Below are positions 7,518 through 16,311 of a stretch of 36,976 nucleotides of DNA, piece after piece. The position numbers were made by a program, and so were the translations under genes. The stretch lies in assembly GCA_035507915.1 (NCBI GenBank), contig DATJNS010000256.1, forward strand, positions 1 through 36,976, given 5' to 3'. The notes under the pieces are model-generated. The model was given only the letters and a program-made list of their open reading frames with translations. It ran no database searches and was not told the origin of the DNA. Each line of letters opens with the position of its first letter. Position 1 is the first letter of the stretch. Source of the DNA: JACQAI01 sp035507915. Its GTDB lineage: Bacteria > Pseudomonadota > Alphaproteobacteria > Elsterales > Elsteraceae.

Positions 7518-9409
7518 TGGAGGCGCGTCGGCCACTGCTGCGCGTCGTGCTCGCCGGTCACGTCGACCACGGCAAGTCGACCCTGGTCGGCCGGCTGCTG
7601 CACGCCACCGGTTCGCTGCCCGACGGCAAGGTCGAGGCGGTTGCGCAGGTATCGAGCCGGCGCGGCCGCGCCTTCGAATGGGCATTCGTGACCGACGCGC
7701 TGCAGGCCGAGCGCGACCAGGGTATCACGATCGACGCCAGCCATATCAAGCTGCGCGCGCCGGGCGGCGACATCGTGCTGGTCGATGCGCCCGGGCACCG
7801 CGAGTTCATCCGCAACATGATCACGGGGGCGGCCACCAGCGACGCCGCGGTGCTGGTGATCGACGCGCTCGAGGGCATCCAGGAGCAGTCCTACCGGCAC
7901 GGCTTCCTGCTCGACTTCGTCGGCATCCGCCAGCTCGTCGTCGTGGTCAACAAGATGGATCTGGTCGCGTTCGAGCAGGCGCGCTTCGAGACGATCCGCG
8001 CGGCGCTGCTCGATTATCTCGGTGCGCTCGACATCCGCGCGAGCGCGGTCGTGCCGGTATCGGCGCGCGACGGCGACAACATCGCCGCGGCGTCCGCGAA
8101 CATGGGGTGGTATCGCGGCCCGACCGTGCTCGAGGCGCTGCGCGCGTTGAGCGCGCCCGCCCAGCCGATCGATCTGCCGCTGCGCCTGCCGATCCAGGCG
8201 GTCTACAAGTTCGACGACCGCCGGATCCTCGCCGGCACGGTGCTGAGCGGGCGGCTTGCGATCGGCGACAAGCTCCTGTTCTCGCCGTCGAACAAGACCG
8301 CGACGGTCAAGTCGATCGAGGCGTGGAACGCGGACCCGCCGCCGCGCGAGGCGGTGGCCGGCCAGCCGGTCGGCATCACGCTCGATCTGCCGATCTTCAT
8401 CGAGCGCGGCGAGCTGGCGAGCCACGTCGCGCGCGCGCCGGCCGAGACCACCGCGTTCCGCGCGCGGCTGTTCTGGTTGAGCGCCGAGCCGTTGCGCGCC
8501 GGCCAGGACCTCACGCTCTACCACCTGACGACGCGGGTTCCCGTGACCGTGCAGACGATCGAGCGCGTGCGCGATCCCGGCGCGCCCGACGGGCTCGGCG
8601 CGAGCGCCGGCGTGCACGGCTCGGTCGGCCAGGATTCGATCGTCGACGTCGTGATCCGCGCGCGCGATCTGATCGCGCTCGACGCGTACGCTGATCACCG
8701 CTTCGCCGGACGCTTCGTGCTGGTCGACCGCGAGCGCGTGGTCGCCGGCGGCCTGATGTCGATGAAGGGATTTACGGACCAGCGCCCGACTGCGACGCCC
8801 AAGTCCGCACACATCTATCAGAGCAAGGCGCACATCTCGCCGGCGATGCGCGCGGCGCGCAACGGTCACGGCGGCGCGGTGATCTGGCTGACCGGGCTCT
8901 CGGGTGCCGGCAAATCGACGATCGCCCACGAGGTCGAGCAGCGCCTGTTCGAGCGCGGCTACCAGGTCTACGTGCTCGACGGCGACAACGTGCGTACCAC
9001 GCTCAACGCCGATCTCGGCTTCTCGCCCGAGGATCGTACGGAGAACGTGCGCCGGCTCGGCGCGGCCGCCTCGCTGTTCGCCGAGGCCGGCTTCATCGCC
9101 ATGGTGGCGGCGATCTCGCCCTACGCCGACGACCGCGCGCGGGCGCGCGCCGCGTCGCGCGCACCGTTCCACGAGATCTGGGTCAAGGCCGACATCGCGG
9201 TGTGCGAGCAGCGCGATCCCAAGGGCCTCTACAAGCTGGCGCGCGCCGGCGAGATCAAGAACTTCACCGGTGTCGCCGCACCCTACGAGGCGCCGGCAGC
9301 GCCCGATCTCGTGATCGACACGACCGACCAGGAGATCGAGCGCTCGGTCGCGAGCCTGCTCGACTACGTGTCGACCGCAGTCGGGACCACGACGCTCTCG
9401 AAGCCCTGA
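7517..9409 (+). CDS. cysNC: Bifunctional CysNC (NodQ-type): sulfate adenylyltransferase GTPase subunit fused to APS kinase
   Basis: 630 residues from the ATG at 7517 (a GTG at 7514 is an alternative). The N-terminal part is an EF-Tu-like GTPase: G1 GHVDHGKS at 14-21, G3 DAPGH at 90-94, G4 NKMD at 145-148, then two beta-barrel domains. The C-terminal part (about 455-625) is APS kinase: P-loop GLSGAGKST at 460-468, the segment DGDNVRTTLNADLGFS, and a lid with DPKGLYKLARAGEIKNFTG. The fusion drives APS formation with GTP hydrolysis and phosphorylates APS to PAPS, the donor for sulfotransferases. The architecture matches rhizobial NodQ, which works with NodP and the sulfotransferase NodH. The start codon overlaps the cysD stop, so the pair is translationally coupled. 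Confidence 0.95.
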   Translation: MEARRPLLRVVLAGHVDHGKSTLVGRLLHATGSLPDGKVEAVAQVSSRRGRAFEWAFVTDALQAERDQGITIDASHIKLRAPGGDIVLVDAPGHREFIRNMITGAATSDAAVLVIDALEGIQEQSYRHGFLLDFVGIRQLVVVVNKMDLVAFEQARFETIRAALLDYLGALDIRASAVVPVSARDGDNIAAASANMGWYRGPTVLEALRALSAPAQPIDLPLRLPIQAVYKFDDRRILAGTVLSGRLAIGDKLLFSPSNKTATVKSIEAWNADPPPREAVAGQPVGITLDLPIFIERGELASHVARAPAETTAFRARLFWLSAEPLRAGQDLTLYHLTTRVPVTVQTIERVRDPGAPDGLGASAGVHGSVGQDSIVDVVIRARDLIALDAYADHRFAGRFVLVDRERVVAGGLMSMKGFTDQRPTATPKSAHIYQSKAHISPAMRAARNGHGGAVIWLTGLSGAGKSTIAHEVEQRLFERGYQVYVLDGDNVRTTLNADLGFSPEDRTENVRRLGAAASLFAEAGFIAMVAAISPYADDRARARAASRAPFHEIWVKADIAVCEQRDPKGLYKLARAGEIKNFTGVAAPYEAPAAPDLVIDTTDQEIERSVASLLDYVSTAVGTTTLSKP

Positions 9410-9511
9410 GGCCGCCCGGGGGTCGCCCATGCATTCACGAAACGCCAACCTGCCTGACAAGAGAAAGCAGCCGTGGAGCTCTACTCCGATGGTTTCTCGG
9501 AGCTTCGCACG

Positions 9512-10474
9512 ATGAGCAACCCCGAGCAGCTTCTCGCCATCTTGCTGCAGCAGTTCGTCGCGCAGCGTAGCACCGGCGAGCGGGCGCTCGAGCTCGCTGG
9601 TTTCCGCGCGAGCTCGGAGATTCGGAAGCTGCAATCGCTCCGCTCCCTCGCGGATGCGGAGTTTCGGGTCTATTCCCAATTCGGCGAGGACGGCATCATC
9701 GATTGGCTGATCGAGCACATCAACGTCAGCGCGGAGCGGTTCATCGAATTTGGCGTCGAGAGCTATGTCGAGGCGAATACGCGCTTCCTGCTCAAGCGGC
9801 GCAACTGGAAGGGATTGGTGATCGACGGCTCGCCGGAGAACGTCCGAACGATCCAGGGCGACGCGGTATCGCGGCTCTACGATCTGACCTCGCTCGCCCA
9901 TTTCATCACGCGCGACAACATCAACGCGTTGTTCTCGCAATCGGGCTTCATCGGCGCCATCGGCCTTCTCAGCATCGACATCGACGGCATGGACTATTGG
10001 GTCTGGGATCGAATCGCCGTGGTGCGGCCCGACATCGTGGTCTGCGAGTACAACGGCGCCTTCGGCGATCTCCACCCCATCACGGTGCCTTACGACCCGG
10101 ACTTCCAGCGCTACAAGGCGCACTTCTCCGGCCACTACTACGGTGCGTCGATCGGCGCGCTGTGCCAGTTGGCGGCGCGCAAGGGCTATTCGCCGATCGG
10201 CAGCAACCTCAAGGGCTGCAACGCCTTCTTCGTGGCAGACGCGCATTTCCAAGCCATCGGCGAGCGCATCGCCGACCGGCGGCCGCGCGCGCCCCGCTTC
10301 CGGGTCTCGCGCGACCGCGCCCAGAACTTCGATCACAAATCGACGCTCGAGGCCTATGAGCAGATGAAGGATATGCCGGTACAGCGCGTCGATACCGGCG
10401 AGGTCGTCCCATTGGGCTCGCTCGGCGATGCCTTCAGCGCGGAGTGGCTGGATCAGGTTCAGGCGACGCGCTGA
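9512..10474 (+). CDS. SAM-methyltransferase-like protein of a glycan-cluster family
   Basis: 320 residues from ATG 9512, chosen because GGAG lies nine bases upstream; GTG 9473 would add 13 residues. Key segments: VYSQFGEDGIIDWLI (54-67), the motif-I-like strand RFIEFGVESYVEANTRFLL (77-94), LVIDGSPENV, and the acidic strand LLSIDIDGMDYWVW (152-165). These suit a Rossmann fold related to FkbM methyltransferases. I know this type only as hypothetical proteins inside polysaccharide clusters, so methyl transfer is inferred. It lies about 100 bp after cysNC on the same strand and converges with the gene at 10517. It may decorate a sugar in the same pathway. Confidence 0.75.
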   Translation: MSNPEQLLAILLQQFVAQRSTGERALELAGFRASSEIRKLQSLRSLADAEFRVYSQFGEDGIIDWLIEHINVSAERFIEFGVESYVEANTRFLLKRRNWKGLVIDGSPENVRTIQGDAVSRLYDLTSLAHFITRDNINALFSQSGFIGAIGLLSIDIDGMDYWVWDRIAVVRPDIVVCEYNGAFGDLHPITVPYDPDFQRYKAHFSGHYYGASIGALCQLAARKGYSPIGSNLKGCNAFFVADAHFQAIGERIADRRPRAPRFRVSRDRAQNFDHKSTLEAYEQMKDMPVQRVDTGEVVPLGSLGDAFSAEWLDQVQATR

Positions 10475-10516
10475 AACGCGTCCCGGGCTCGAGCCGCCGA
10501 GCGCGATCCCGAACGA

Positions 10517-11911
10517 TCAAGTACTCCCCACTTGGGCTTCCAACTCGTCGAACACGAGATCCAGCTGGTGGGGCCCTTCGATGAAATGGGCGCGGTTGTG
10601 CTCGAGCTCCGGTCGGCACTCGAAGAATAGCTCTCGCGCCTCGCGCGGCGTCAAGGCCGCCAGACGGTCGACTGTCTGGAAGACCCGGGCGAGCCTGATC
10701 GCCGGATCGACGTCCTCGTCGTAGCTCTCGTCGATCACGCGCGAGAAGGTCTTGAATCCGATCGCGCGCCAATAGCGCAGTGTGTGTGCCACGCTGACGC
10801 AGATGAAGGGCTGCAAGCCGAGCGCGGGCTTCAGCAACTTTTCGGAGATGTGGGGCGGGTAACCTGGAAAGAACGTCGTCTCCGTGGTGATGTTGAAGTA
10901 GCTTTGGCGGTAAGGCCAGTTGTGCTCGACACGCGCAAACTTCATCGGTACGGACACGAGGTTGGGCGGTGGGCCCGCGTCGATGCTCAGCGGCAGGTTC
11001 GGCTGGAGGCGCAGCCACGACTCGCGGAGAAAATCCGCCATCACGGGCGAGGCACACGTGTCGTTCAGGTCGACTGGCGCGTCCGGGAAGCTGACCAGGC
11101 TCTGCTCGGCGTAGCCCCTGCCGTGCAGGTACGCCACGATCAGCTGCCGATGGTGATGCGGTTTGCCGTTCATGCACAGGAACCGCTTCGGCCGCGTGAC
11201 GTCCTCGTCCCACTCCGAAGAGAGCTGCTCGGGCGCCACCCACCGCTGGCGGAACACCGAGGGTGGGCAGGGGCGGCGCGTGACGGTGGAGGCCCAGGTC
11301 GCGCTCTCATCCTCCGCATATTCCACGTCATATTCCACGTCCCAACCCTGCGCGGCGGCGCGATAGAGCGCCCGAAACCAACTCGGAAGCATTGCGACGG
11401 CGCGAAAGCGGAACACTTCCGCCTCGAAGTACCCGCGTGCGGCAAGCCACGCGGCGAATGACTCGACCCCAGTCACCCGACCCGAGATGAACCAGACCCG
11501 GCTGGCCGGGAGCTGCTTCTGATCGATCATCTCCTGGATGTGATCGAATACCCACCGGCTGCCCGGCACGAATTCCAGGGCTGTCGGCTCGATGATGAAA
11601 ATAACGAGCGCGGCGCGCCCGCCTTGGATGCTCTTGATCACCTCGTCGGGCAGGCCCGGCGCGAAATCGGGTGAACCGGACGTGAGCTTGACGGCCATCC
11701 GCCCGGTCAGCTCCAAGGGGTAGATGAAGGGTCGACCGTCGGCGACCAGACGCGCCGATTGCTCGACCCGGAACCGATCGAAGTCCATCAAGCATTGTGG
11801 CAAGAAGGCCGAGGCGTGGAATCGCCACTGCGGACCACCGCCGTTCGGCATCGCACGGACGCGATCGTAGTCGGGCGTGTAGTCGATCTCGTCGTAGGCG
11901 ACGTGGATCAC
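10517..11911 (-). CDS. Putative glycosyltransferase with a fucosyltransferase-like C-terminal signature
   Basis: 464 residues, GTG start at 11911 with no strong ribosome site. No confident family match for the N-terminal half. The C-terminal part has KRFLCMNGKPHHHR (242-255), SEKLLKP (356-362), GLQPFICVSVAHTLRYWRAI, GFKTF (385-389) and IDESYDE (393-399). The order S/T-E-K-x-x-K-P, G-x-P-F-I, GF-x-TF, DESYD recalls the donor-binding C-terminal part of GT10-like fucosyltransferases and related viral or bacterial proteins. This is pattern recognition, not a search result. It is the last gene of a minus-strand group (14858 to 10517) 66 bp after the sulfotransferase. Most likely a cytoplasmic glycosyltransferase of unknown sugar specificity. 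Confidence 0.6.
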   Translation of the reverse strand: MIHVAYDEIDYTPDYDRVRAMPNGGGPQWRFHASAFLPQCLMDFDRFRVEQSARLVADGRPFIYPLELTGRMAVKLTSGSPDFAPGLPDEVIKSIQGGRAALVIFIIEPTALEFVPGSRWVFDHIQEMIDQKQLPASRVWFISGRVTGVESFAAWLAARGYFEAEVFRFRAVAMLPSWFRALYRAAAQGWDVEYDVEYAEDESATWASTVTRRPCPPSVFRQRWVAPEQLSSEWDEDVTRPKRFLCMNGKPHHHRQLIVAYLHGRGYAEQSLVSFPDAPVDLNDTCASPVMADFLRESWLRLQPNLPLSIDAGPPPNLVSVPMKFARVEHNWPYRQSYFNITTETTFFPGYPPHISEKLLKPALGLQPFICVSVAHTLRYWRAIGFKTFSRVIDESYDEDVDPAIRLARVFQTVDRLAALTPREARELFFECRPELEHNRAHFIEGPHQLDLVFDELEAQVGST

Positions 11912-11977
11912 GCTTCGAGCCCGCGGAGAAAGGCGGGGAGATACCAGAACCTCGGTGCGTGATGGCCGGCGGCGGCG

Positions 11978-12745
11978 TCACTCACGGGAATAGCCGAAGT
12001 ACTCCAACACGTCACTCAACTGCTCTGTGAGCGCACGCTGCGTCTGTTGTGTCAGCTTGCGGCGGTAGTCGCCGGGTGTGACCTGGCGCATGTGATTGAG
12101 CGGGTTCTCGCGAACCGCGAAACTCGTCTGGTGCTTCAGGGCTTCCTTCACCGCGTCGAGCCGGTCACACCGGACGAACGAGCACAAGCGGTCGAGCCAC
12201 CCGCCGAAGTCCGCGACCATATCCTCGTATCGCGAGACATAGAGTCCCCCGTGGCTGCGAGCGAGGTCGCGCAGGGCGGCGAATATCCGGTGGAAATCGC
12301 CACAGTCCGTCAGCGAGGATTGGTCGACGCCCTGGTTCAGATAAACTTGGCGCCGGTGCATCAGATCATCGCGGATCGGCCCCGTGGGCGGAATTTCGTG
12401 GCTGTACGCGACCGAATAATGATGGGACACCAGGCAGTCTCGTGGATCGCGGACATGCAGCACGACTCTGGCGTTTCGAAGGCTTGGCATGTCCTTGATG
12501 TAAGAGTCGCGAAACGGACCGAAATAGTAGCCCGGCGTGCCCACGAGATCCTGATTTTCGATACAGAACGTCGCCTCGTCGACACCTTGCTTGTAGGCTT
12601 CGCCGGCGAGATCGATCTGTGGTACGCCGCGCGCTCTGAGCAGTGTGCCGAGCAAAGCTCCGACATAGCTGCTCGCGGCCTTGTAGGCCGTGACGCACGC
12701 CCAGCTGTCGGGGTCTGCAGCAGACGACGGGAGCGACAAGCTCAT
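11978..12745 (-). CDS. PAPS-dependent sulfotransferase
   Basis: 255 residues. Transfers sulfate from PAPS to a hydroxyl group. The 5'-phosphosulfate-binding loop is AYKAASSYVGALL (about 20-32), a variant of the usual YPKSGTTWL that keeps the lysine (Lys22) and the S-S pair. The 3'-phosphate-binding motif is VLHVRDPRDCLVSHHYS (about 95-111). Further support comes from the segment YVSRYEDMVADFGGWLDRLCSF and the C-terminal basic patch TPGDYRRKLTQQTQRAL, both typical of Sulfotransfer_1 proteins. It lies between an FkbM methyltransferase and a putative glycosyltransferase, consistent with glycan sulfation fed by the CysD/CysNC genes about 2.6 kb away. Full-length and apparently intact. Confidence 0.85.
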   Translation of the reverse strand: MSLSLPSSAADPDSWACVTAYKAASSYVGALLGTLLRARGVPQIDLAGEAYKQGVDEATFCIENQDLVGTPGYYFGPFRDSYIKDMPSLRNARVVLHVRDPRDCLVSHHYSVAYSHEIPPTGPIRDDLMHRRQVYLNQGVDQSSLTDCGDFHRIFAALRDLARSHGGLYVSRYEDMVADFGGWLDRLCSFVRCDRLDAVKEALKHQTSFAVRENPLNHMRQVTPGDYRRKLTQQTQRALTEQLSDVLEYFGYSRE

Positions 12746-12866
12746 CGGGCCGCTTTACCGTCGCGCCGGGTTGTGTCGTTGACAGGCCTGACGTTGACCT
12801 CCTGCACCACCGCCATCGGCCGGTGCAGACAACCCGGCGGCTGTAGTCCGCAAGACGCTCGGGCGA

Positions 12867-13712
12867 TCATGAGCCGAAATAGGGCGCCAGCTCGGACCGG
12901 CGCAGCGCATAGAACAGGTCGGCATCCTGACCCGAGAACGCGCATAGATCGAAATAGTGCACGGCAATTCCGTTCACTTGGTTGGAGCAGAGGTAACCGT
13001 TCAAATCGACGAATTGGTCAAGGTCATCGTTGTTGAGATGCACGAGAAAGTTACCGAAATTGTCGTAAACGACGAAGTGCCGGTAACCGGCCTGCACCAG
13101 CGCTTGGAAGCTTCGAATGCCGTCTGCGATCCCATTGGGTTGCTCGAACGGCGCGTACTCGTAGAACACGACCGGTTTGATGTCGCTCAGCAGCGCGACC
13201 GAGCTGGCGATGATCTGGAAGTCGAAACCGTCGGTATCGATCTTGATGAGCCGCGGCCGCTCGAAGCCGGCCGAGTCAACGAGCAGCGCGTCGAGGCGCT
13301 TGACCTCGATTTGGGCTCCCCCGCCGGCAGCGGCGACCAATTTCGCGCTGCCCATCTGATTGTTCTGAAGCCCGAAGGTGGAGGCCGAGGCGTCGTCGCC
13401 TACGAACGCAACCTCGATCGCGACGTGCTTGTGGATCCGGCGAGCATTCTCTCGCAGGAAGGGCAGAAACGCTTCGGTACCTTCGATGCACAGTGTCGGC
13501 ACATCGTGATAGGCGGAGATCAGCGCGGCGCTGTCGCCGACATTGGCGCCGATGTCGATTGCGGTGAAGTCCGGATATTTTTCATGCACGATGCGCGCGA
13601 TTTCGCCGAGGGCGCGGTCGTAGCGTTTCCAGCGGGCTTGATAGCGGTCGATCGCATGATCAGCGGGAAGCAGGAGCGTGGTCCGACCAACGGCGTATTC
13701 TTTGACCTGCAT
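12867..13712 (-). CDS. FkbM family methyltransferase
   Basis: 281 residues from ATG 13712, preceded by GAGG at 13717-13720; a GTG ten codons upstream is less likely. SAM motif I is AIDIGANVGDSAALI (51-65); the FkbM hallmark is RLIKIDTDGFDFQIIASS, in the acidic strand that positions the acceptor. The family O-methylates sugars and polyketides. The C-terminal extension (VVYDNFGNFLVHLNNDDLDQ, YFDLCAF) is common in glycan-cluster members. It follows the NAD/WWD-family gene (13857-14858) on the same strand, with 144 bp between, and precedes the sulfotransferase by 121 bp. Acceptor unknown; probably a sugar hydroxyl. Confidence 0.88.
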   Translation of the reverse strand: MQVKEYAVGRTTLLLPADHAIDRYQARWKRYDRALGEIARIVHEKYPDFTAIDIGANVGDSAALISAYHDVPTLCIEGTEAFLPFLRENARRIHKHVAIEVAFVGDDASASTFGLQNNQMGSAKLVAAAGGGAQIEVKRLDALLVDSAGFERPRLIKIDTDGFDFQIIASSVALLSDIKPVVFYEYAPFEQPNGIADGIRSFQALVQAGYRHFVVYDNFGNFLVHLNNDDLDQFVDLNGYLCSNQVNGIAVHYFDLCAFSGQDADLFYALRRSELAPYFGS

Positions 13713-13716
13713 GACG

Positions 13717-13720
13717 CCTC
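13717..13720 (-). promoter_or_regulatory. Short Shine-Dalgarno site choosing the FkbM start
   Basis: GAGG on the minus strand, four bases before the ATG at 13712. It favours this start over an in-frame GTG 30 bases upstream, which lacks a recognisable site. Confidence 0.5.
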
Positions 13721-13856
13721 GTTGATCAGAAACGGCGGCCACGGGGGGCGCTCGTGCTGTGCTGTCGTCGGTCCGCCGATAGGGCGCCGCAGCCCCTGCC
13801 AGCGCTTCTCCAGGCTCCGCAACGCTCCATTCTCGGGTTGCTTCCTTACCGTTTCA

Positions 13857-14858
13857 CTACGTCGCTGACAACAAATTATCGACCGGCGCGAGATCGTCGA
13901 GGATGCGTGTGAGCCGCACGACGGTTGCGACCCCACCGAGATCGAACTTGTCGGCGATGTAGCGCTGCCAGATGTCCTGGAACGATGCCGCCAGATTGGG
14001 ATCACAATTCAGGTAGAAGAGGATGATTAGGGCGACCACCGAGAACATCGGTTGGGTCCTCAGCTCATTGGGGTGTGCCGCGACGGCGGTCGCGACGGGC
14101 CGTAGCAGCGCATTGGCCTGGACGGCCCACGGTTCGTCACCGGGCAGCGGCAGTATCGTGACCAGCGCGCGCCAGAAACGCTCGAACGCATCGTAATGGG
14201 CGCGGAACCGCTCGTCGTCGTGAACCCAAACGTCGTGGTGCAGATGGGCGACCGACAGGTCACGCGATGGGCTCAGGCGATAGCCCTGCGCCGCCAGGGC
14301 CAGCGGAAACCAGTAGTCCCACCAGTTGTGGCCGAACAGCAGGCCGGCATCCGGCACGGTGTGTGCCGCGCCTTCCGGGAGAAAGAAGTAGTCGAAGCCC
14401 CAGGCGTAGCGCATGCCGTCGAGCGGCTTGGTGTAATCGGCGACGTCGCGGCGCGCGCCATAGAGGATGTGCCGGCCGTCGTGCGTGGCCAAGTGCCGGC
14501 GCAGCGCCGCCGGATCGGTCAGCAGGACGTCCGCGTTGACGATCCCGACGAGGGCCTCCGATGCCGGGTCGCATTGGGCCAGAATGTCCTTCATGTAGAT
14601 CAGAGGCCGGCCGTATTCCTCGAGCGCCGTCCGCTCGACGGCGCGAATCTCGACGTCCGGATAGGTGGGCGCGATCGCCGCGGCCTCCTCCTCGCCGTTG
14701 ATGGTGACGACGCGGAAGCCGGCGTCACGCCAGGACGAGATGCACGTGCGGACATAGGCCGCGCCGATGTCGCGCCGCTGCATGTCCAAGCGCTCGATCT
14801 TCGCCGGGATTGATGTGAGGAGCGTGATCGGTCCCGGCAACGCGCCGGTCTCGTTCAT
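13857..14858 (-). CDS. NAD/WWD-motif family protein, paralogue 1 (putative GT-A-type glycosyltransferase)
   Basis: 333 residues; no named family recognised. Four copies of this family are in the window. Motifs: LLTSIPAKIERLD (TSI at 15-17), CISSWRDAGFRVVTIN, EEYGRPLIYMKD, GIVNADVLL (NAD at 108-110), RRDVAD, GFDYFFL, NWWDYWFPL (WWDYW at 179-183) and VAHLHHD. An N-A-D after a hydrophobic strand resembles the metal-binding DxD-like motif of GT-A enzymes, and the later HLxH could supply the C-terminal histidine ligand such enzymes often use. No signal peptide or membrane helix, so cytoplasmic. It is the first gene of the minus-strand group and is divergent from the GT4 gene at 15073. Function inferred from motifs and context only. 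Confidence 0.7.
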   Translation of the reverse strand: MNETGALPGPITLLTSIPAKIERLDMQRRDIGAAYVRTCISSWRDAGFRVVTINGEEEAAAIAPTYPDVEIRAVERTALEEYGRPLIYMKDILAQCDPASEALVGIVNADVLLTDPAALRRHLATHDGRHILYGARRDVADYTKPLDGMRYAWGFDYFFLPEGAAHTVPDAGLLFGHNWWDYWFPLALAAQGYRLSPSRDLSVAHLHHDVWVHDDERFRAHYDAFERFWRALVTILPLPGDEPWAVQANALLRPVATAVAAHPNELRTQPMFSVVALIILFYLNCDPNLAASFQDIWQRYIADKFDLGGVATVVRLTRILDDLAPVDNLLSAT

Positions 14859-15072
14859 GGCGGTGAACCTAGGGTGACCCTGTGGGGAGGCCCGGATCGG
14901 CCAACACGCAGTGTTTGTAGGGCTTTCCGTCTTAGCAATTCGTAAACACCGAACTATCGCTGTGAAATAAGGCGGCGCGCGCCCGTGGAAATTTACCGTT
15001 AAGCGTTCCCTAATACTTTAACGACGACCCTCCCGCCTGCCGGCTTGGGAGCGTCGCCGAGGGGTCGCGGTC
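14859..15072. promoter_or_regulatory. AT-rich divergent intergenic region
   Basis: 214 bp between divergently transcribed glycan genes. The stretch 14931-15022 is clearly richer in A/T than the surroundings (TTAGCAATTCGTAAACACC, then TTTACCGTTAAGCG and TAATACTTTAACG). It must hold promoters for both directions, but I could not fit a convincing -35/-10 pair. GAGGGG at 15059-15064 is the ribosome site for the GTG at 15073. Confidence 0.5.
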
Positions 15073-16311
15073 GTGACGATTGGGGTCATCAGCTTGACGA
15101 CGCGGTGGAACGGCGGCGCCTTCCAATATGAGAACTTGCTGCTGAGCGCGCTCGGCCAGGTACACCAGAGCGGCCGCCACCAGCTCGAGTTTCTATTCCA
15201 TCTCGGTCCGGCTGGTCTCAGTTGGCTCATGAGCGGCGAGATGCGTCTGCACGGCCTGCCGGTGCGCGCGTTGTGGCAGCCCGCGGAAGCCGAGCTGCGC
15301 GAGTATGCGGGCGCGCTCGCCCCGATTGTGTTGCAGCAGCTCGACGGCTCGCGGGCGCTGAACTCGGTCGACTGGCTGTTTCTCACGTGCCCGACCGAGA
15401 TCGGCGTCCTGGCGCGGCGGCCCTTCGTTATGCCGATCCACGATTTGCAGCACCGTTTCCAGCCGGAATTCCCCGAAGTCGGGCGACCTGCCGAGTTCAC
15501 ACGCCGGGAAGCGCTGTTCACGCATGCGTGCCGACATGCCGCGATGATCCTGGTCGACTCCGAGGCTGGCAAAGAGGACGTGCTCACTTGCTACGGCGGT
15601 CTGATCGAGCCGGATCGCATCTACGTGATGCCACTGTATCCGGTCGTCGCAGCCCAGCGCGTCGACGACCCGGCGCGACTGGCGGCCGTCCGCGCGCGGT
15701 ATCGACTGCCCGAGCGTTTCTTCTTCTATCCAGCCCAGTTCTGGTTCCACAAGAATCACGCGCGCATCATTGACGCGATCGCGCAGATCGCCGCGCGCAC
15801 CGGCGAGCGGATGCCGATCGCCTTGTGCGGGTTGCACGGCGACAAGGACTGGGCCCCCTCGTTCGACACCGTCATGCGGCGTGTCACCGAGCACGGTCTC
15901 AACGATTCCGTGCATCTTCTCGGATTCGTCGATGCCGACGACATGCCAGCCTTGTACAGCCAAGCCGTCGGCCTCGTCATGCCGACGTTCTTCGGTCCGA
16001 GCAACATACCGATCCTCGAGGCATGGTCGTGCGGCTGCCCGACCATCACGTCCGACATTCGCGGCGTGCGTGAGCAGGCCGCTGACGCCGCGCTCCTGGT
16101 CGACCCGCGCTCGGTCGACGCGATCGCCGACGCCATGTGGCGATTGTGGACCGATCCGGAATGCCGCGCGGAGCTGGCGCGCCGGGGCAGCGAGCAAGCA
16201 CGGCGGATCGCCCAAACCGACTACGCCTCGTTGGTCGGGAAGTTCGTGGACGAGGTGAGTGAGCGCGTCGCGGCGGGCCGGGTCCCGCCCCCGATCCAAA
16301 TGCCGCGCTGA
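15073..16311 (+). CDS. GT-B glycosyltransferase, family 4 type
   Basis: 412 residues. Retaining GT4 enzymes transfer a sugar from a nucleotide donor. The C-terminal donor domain is clear: FFFYPAQFWFHKNHARIIDAI (start of the second Rossmann domain), VHLLGFVDADDMPALYSQA, and the E-x7-E-like region PSNIPILEAWSCGCPTITSD with Glu316 and the G-C-P turn, then DAALLVDPRSVDAIADAM. The N-terminal domain has the conserved MPIHDLQHRFQPEF, common in mannosyltransferase-like members. GTG start with GAGGGG eight bases before it. It is the first gene of a plus-strand series and divergent from the NAD/WWD paralogue 1. Sugar specificity cannot be read; a mannosyl- or rhamnosyltransferase role is possible. Confidence 0.9.
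   Translation: MTIGVISLTTRWNGGAFQYENLLLSALGQVHQSGRHQLEFLFHLGPAGLSWLMSGEMRLHGLPVRALWQPAEAELREYAGALAPIVLQQLDGSRALNSVDWLFLTCPTEIGVLARRPFVMPIHDLQHRFQPEFPEVGRPAEFTRREALFTHACRHAAMILVDSEAGKEDVLTCYGGLIEPDRIYVMPLYPVVAAQRVDDPARLAAVRARYRLPERFFFYPAQFWFHKNHARIIDAIAQIAARTGERMPIALCGLHGDKDWAPSFDTVMRRVTEHGLNDSVHLLGFVDADDMPALYSQAVGLVMPTFFGPSNIPILEAWSCGCPTITSDIRGVREQAADAALLVDPRSVDAIADAMWRLWTDPECRAELARRGSEQARRIAQTDYASLVGKFVDEVSERVAAGRVPPPIQMPR

Noticed and set aside
7508..10336. 942-codon minus-strand open frame opposite cysNC and the gene at 9512
   Set aside because: It is a mirror of strongly conserved genes on the plus strand, has R/D/L-rich repetitive composition and no recognisable domain.
12746..12866. 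Gap between the sulfotransferase and FkbM genes considered for a small gene
   Set aside because: No open frame with a ribosome site and plausible codon use was found on either strand.
13743..13856. Gap between paralogue 1 and the FkbM gene considered for a terminator or small RNA
   Set aside because: No hairpin with a T tract and no open frame was found.
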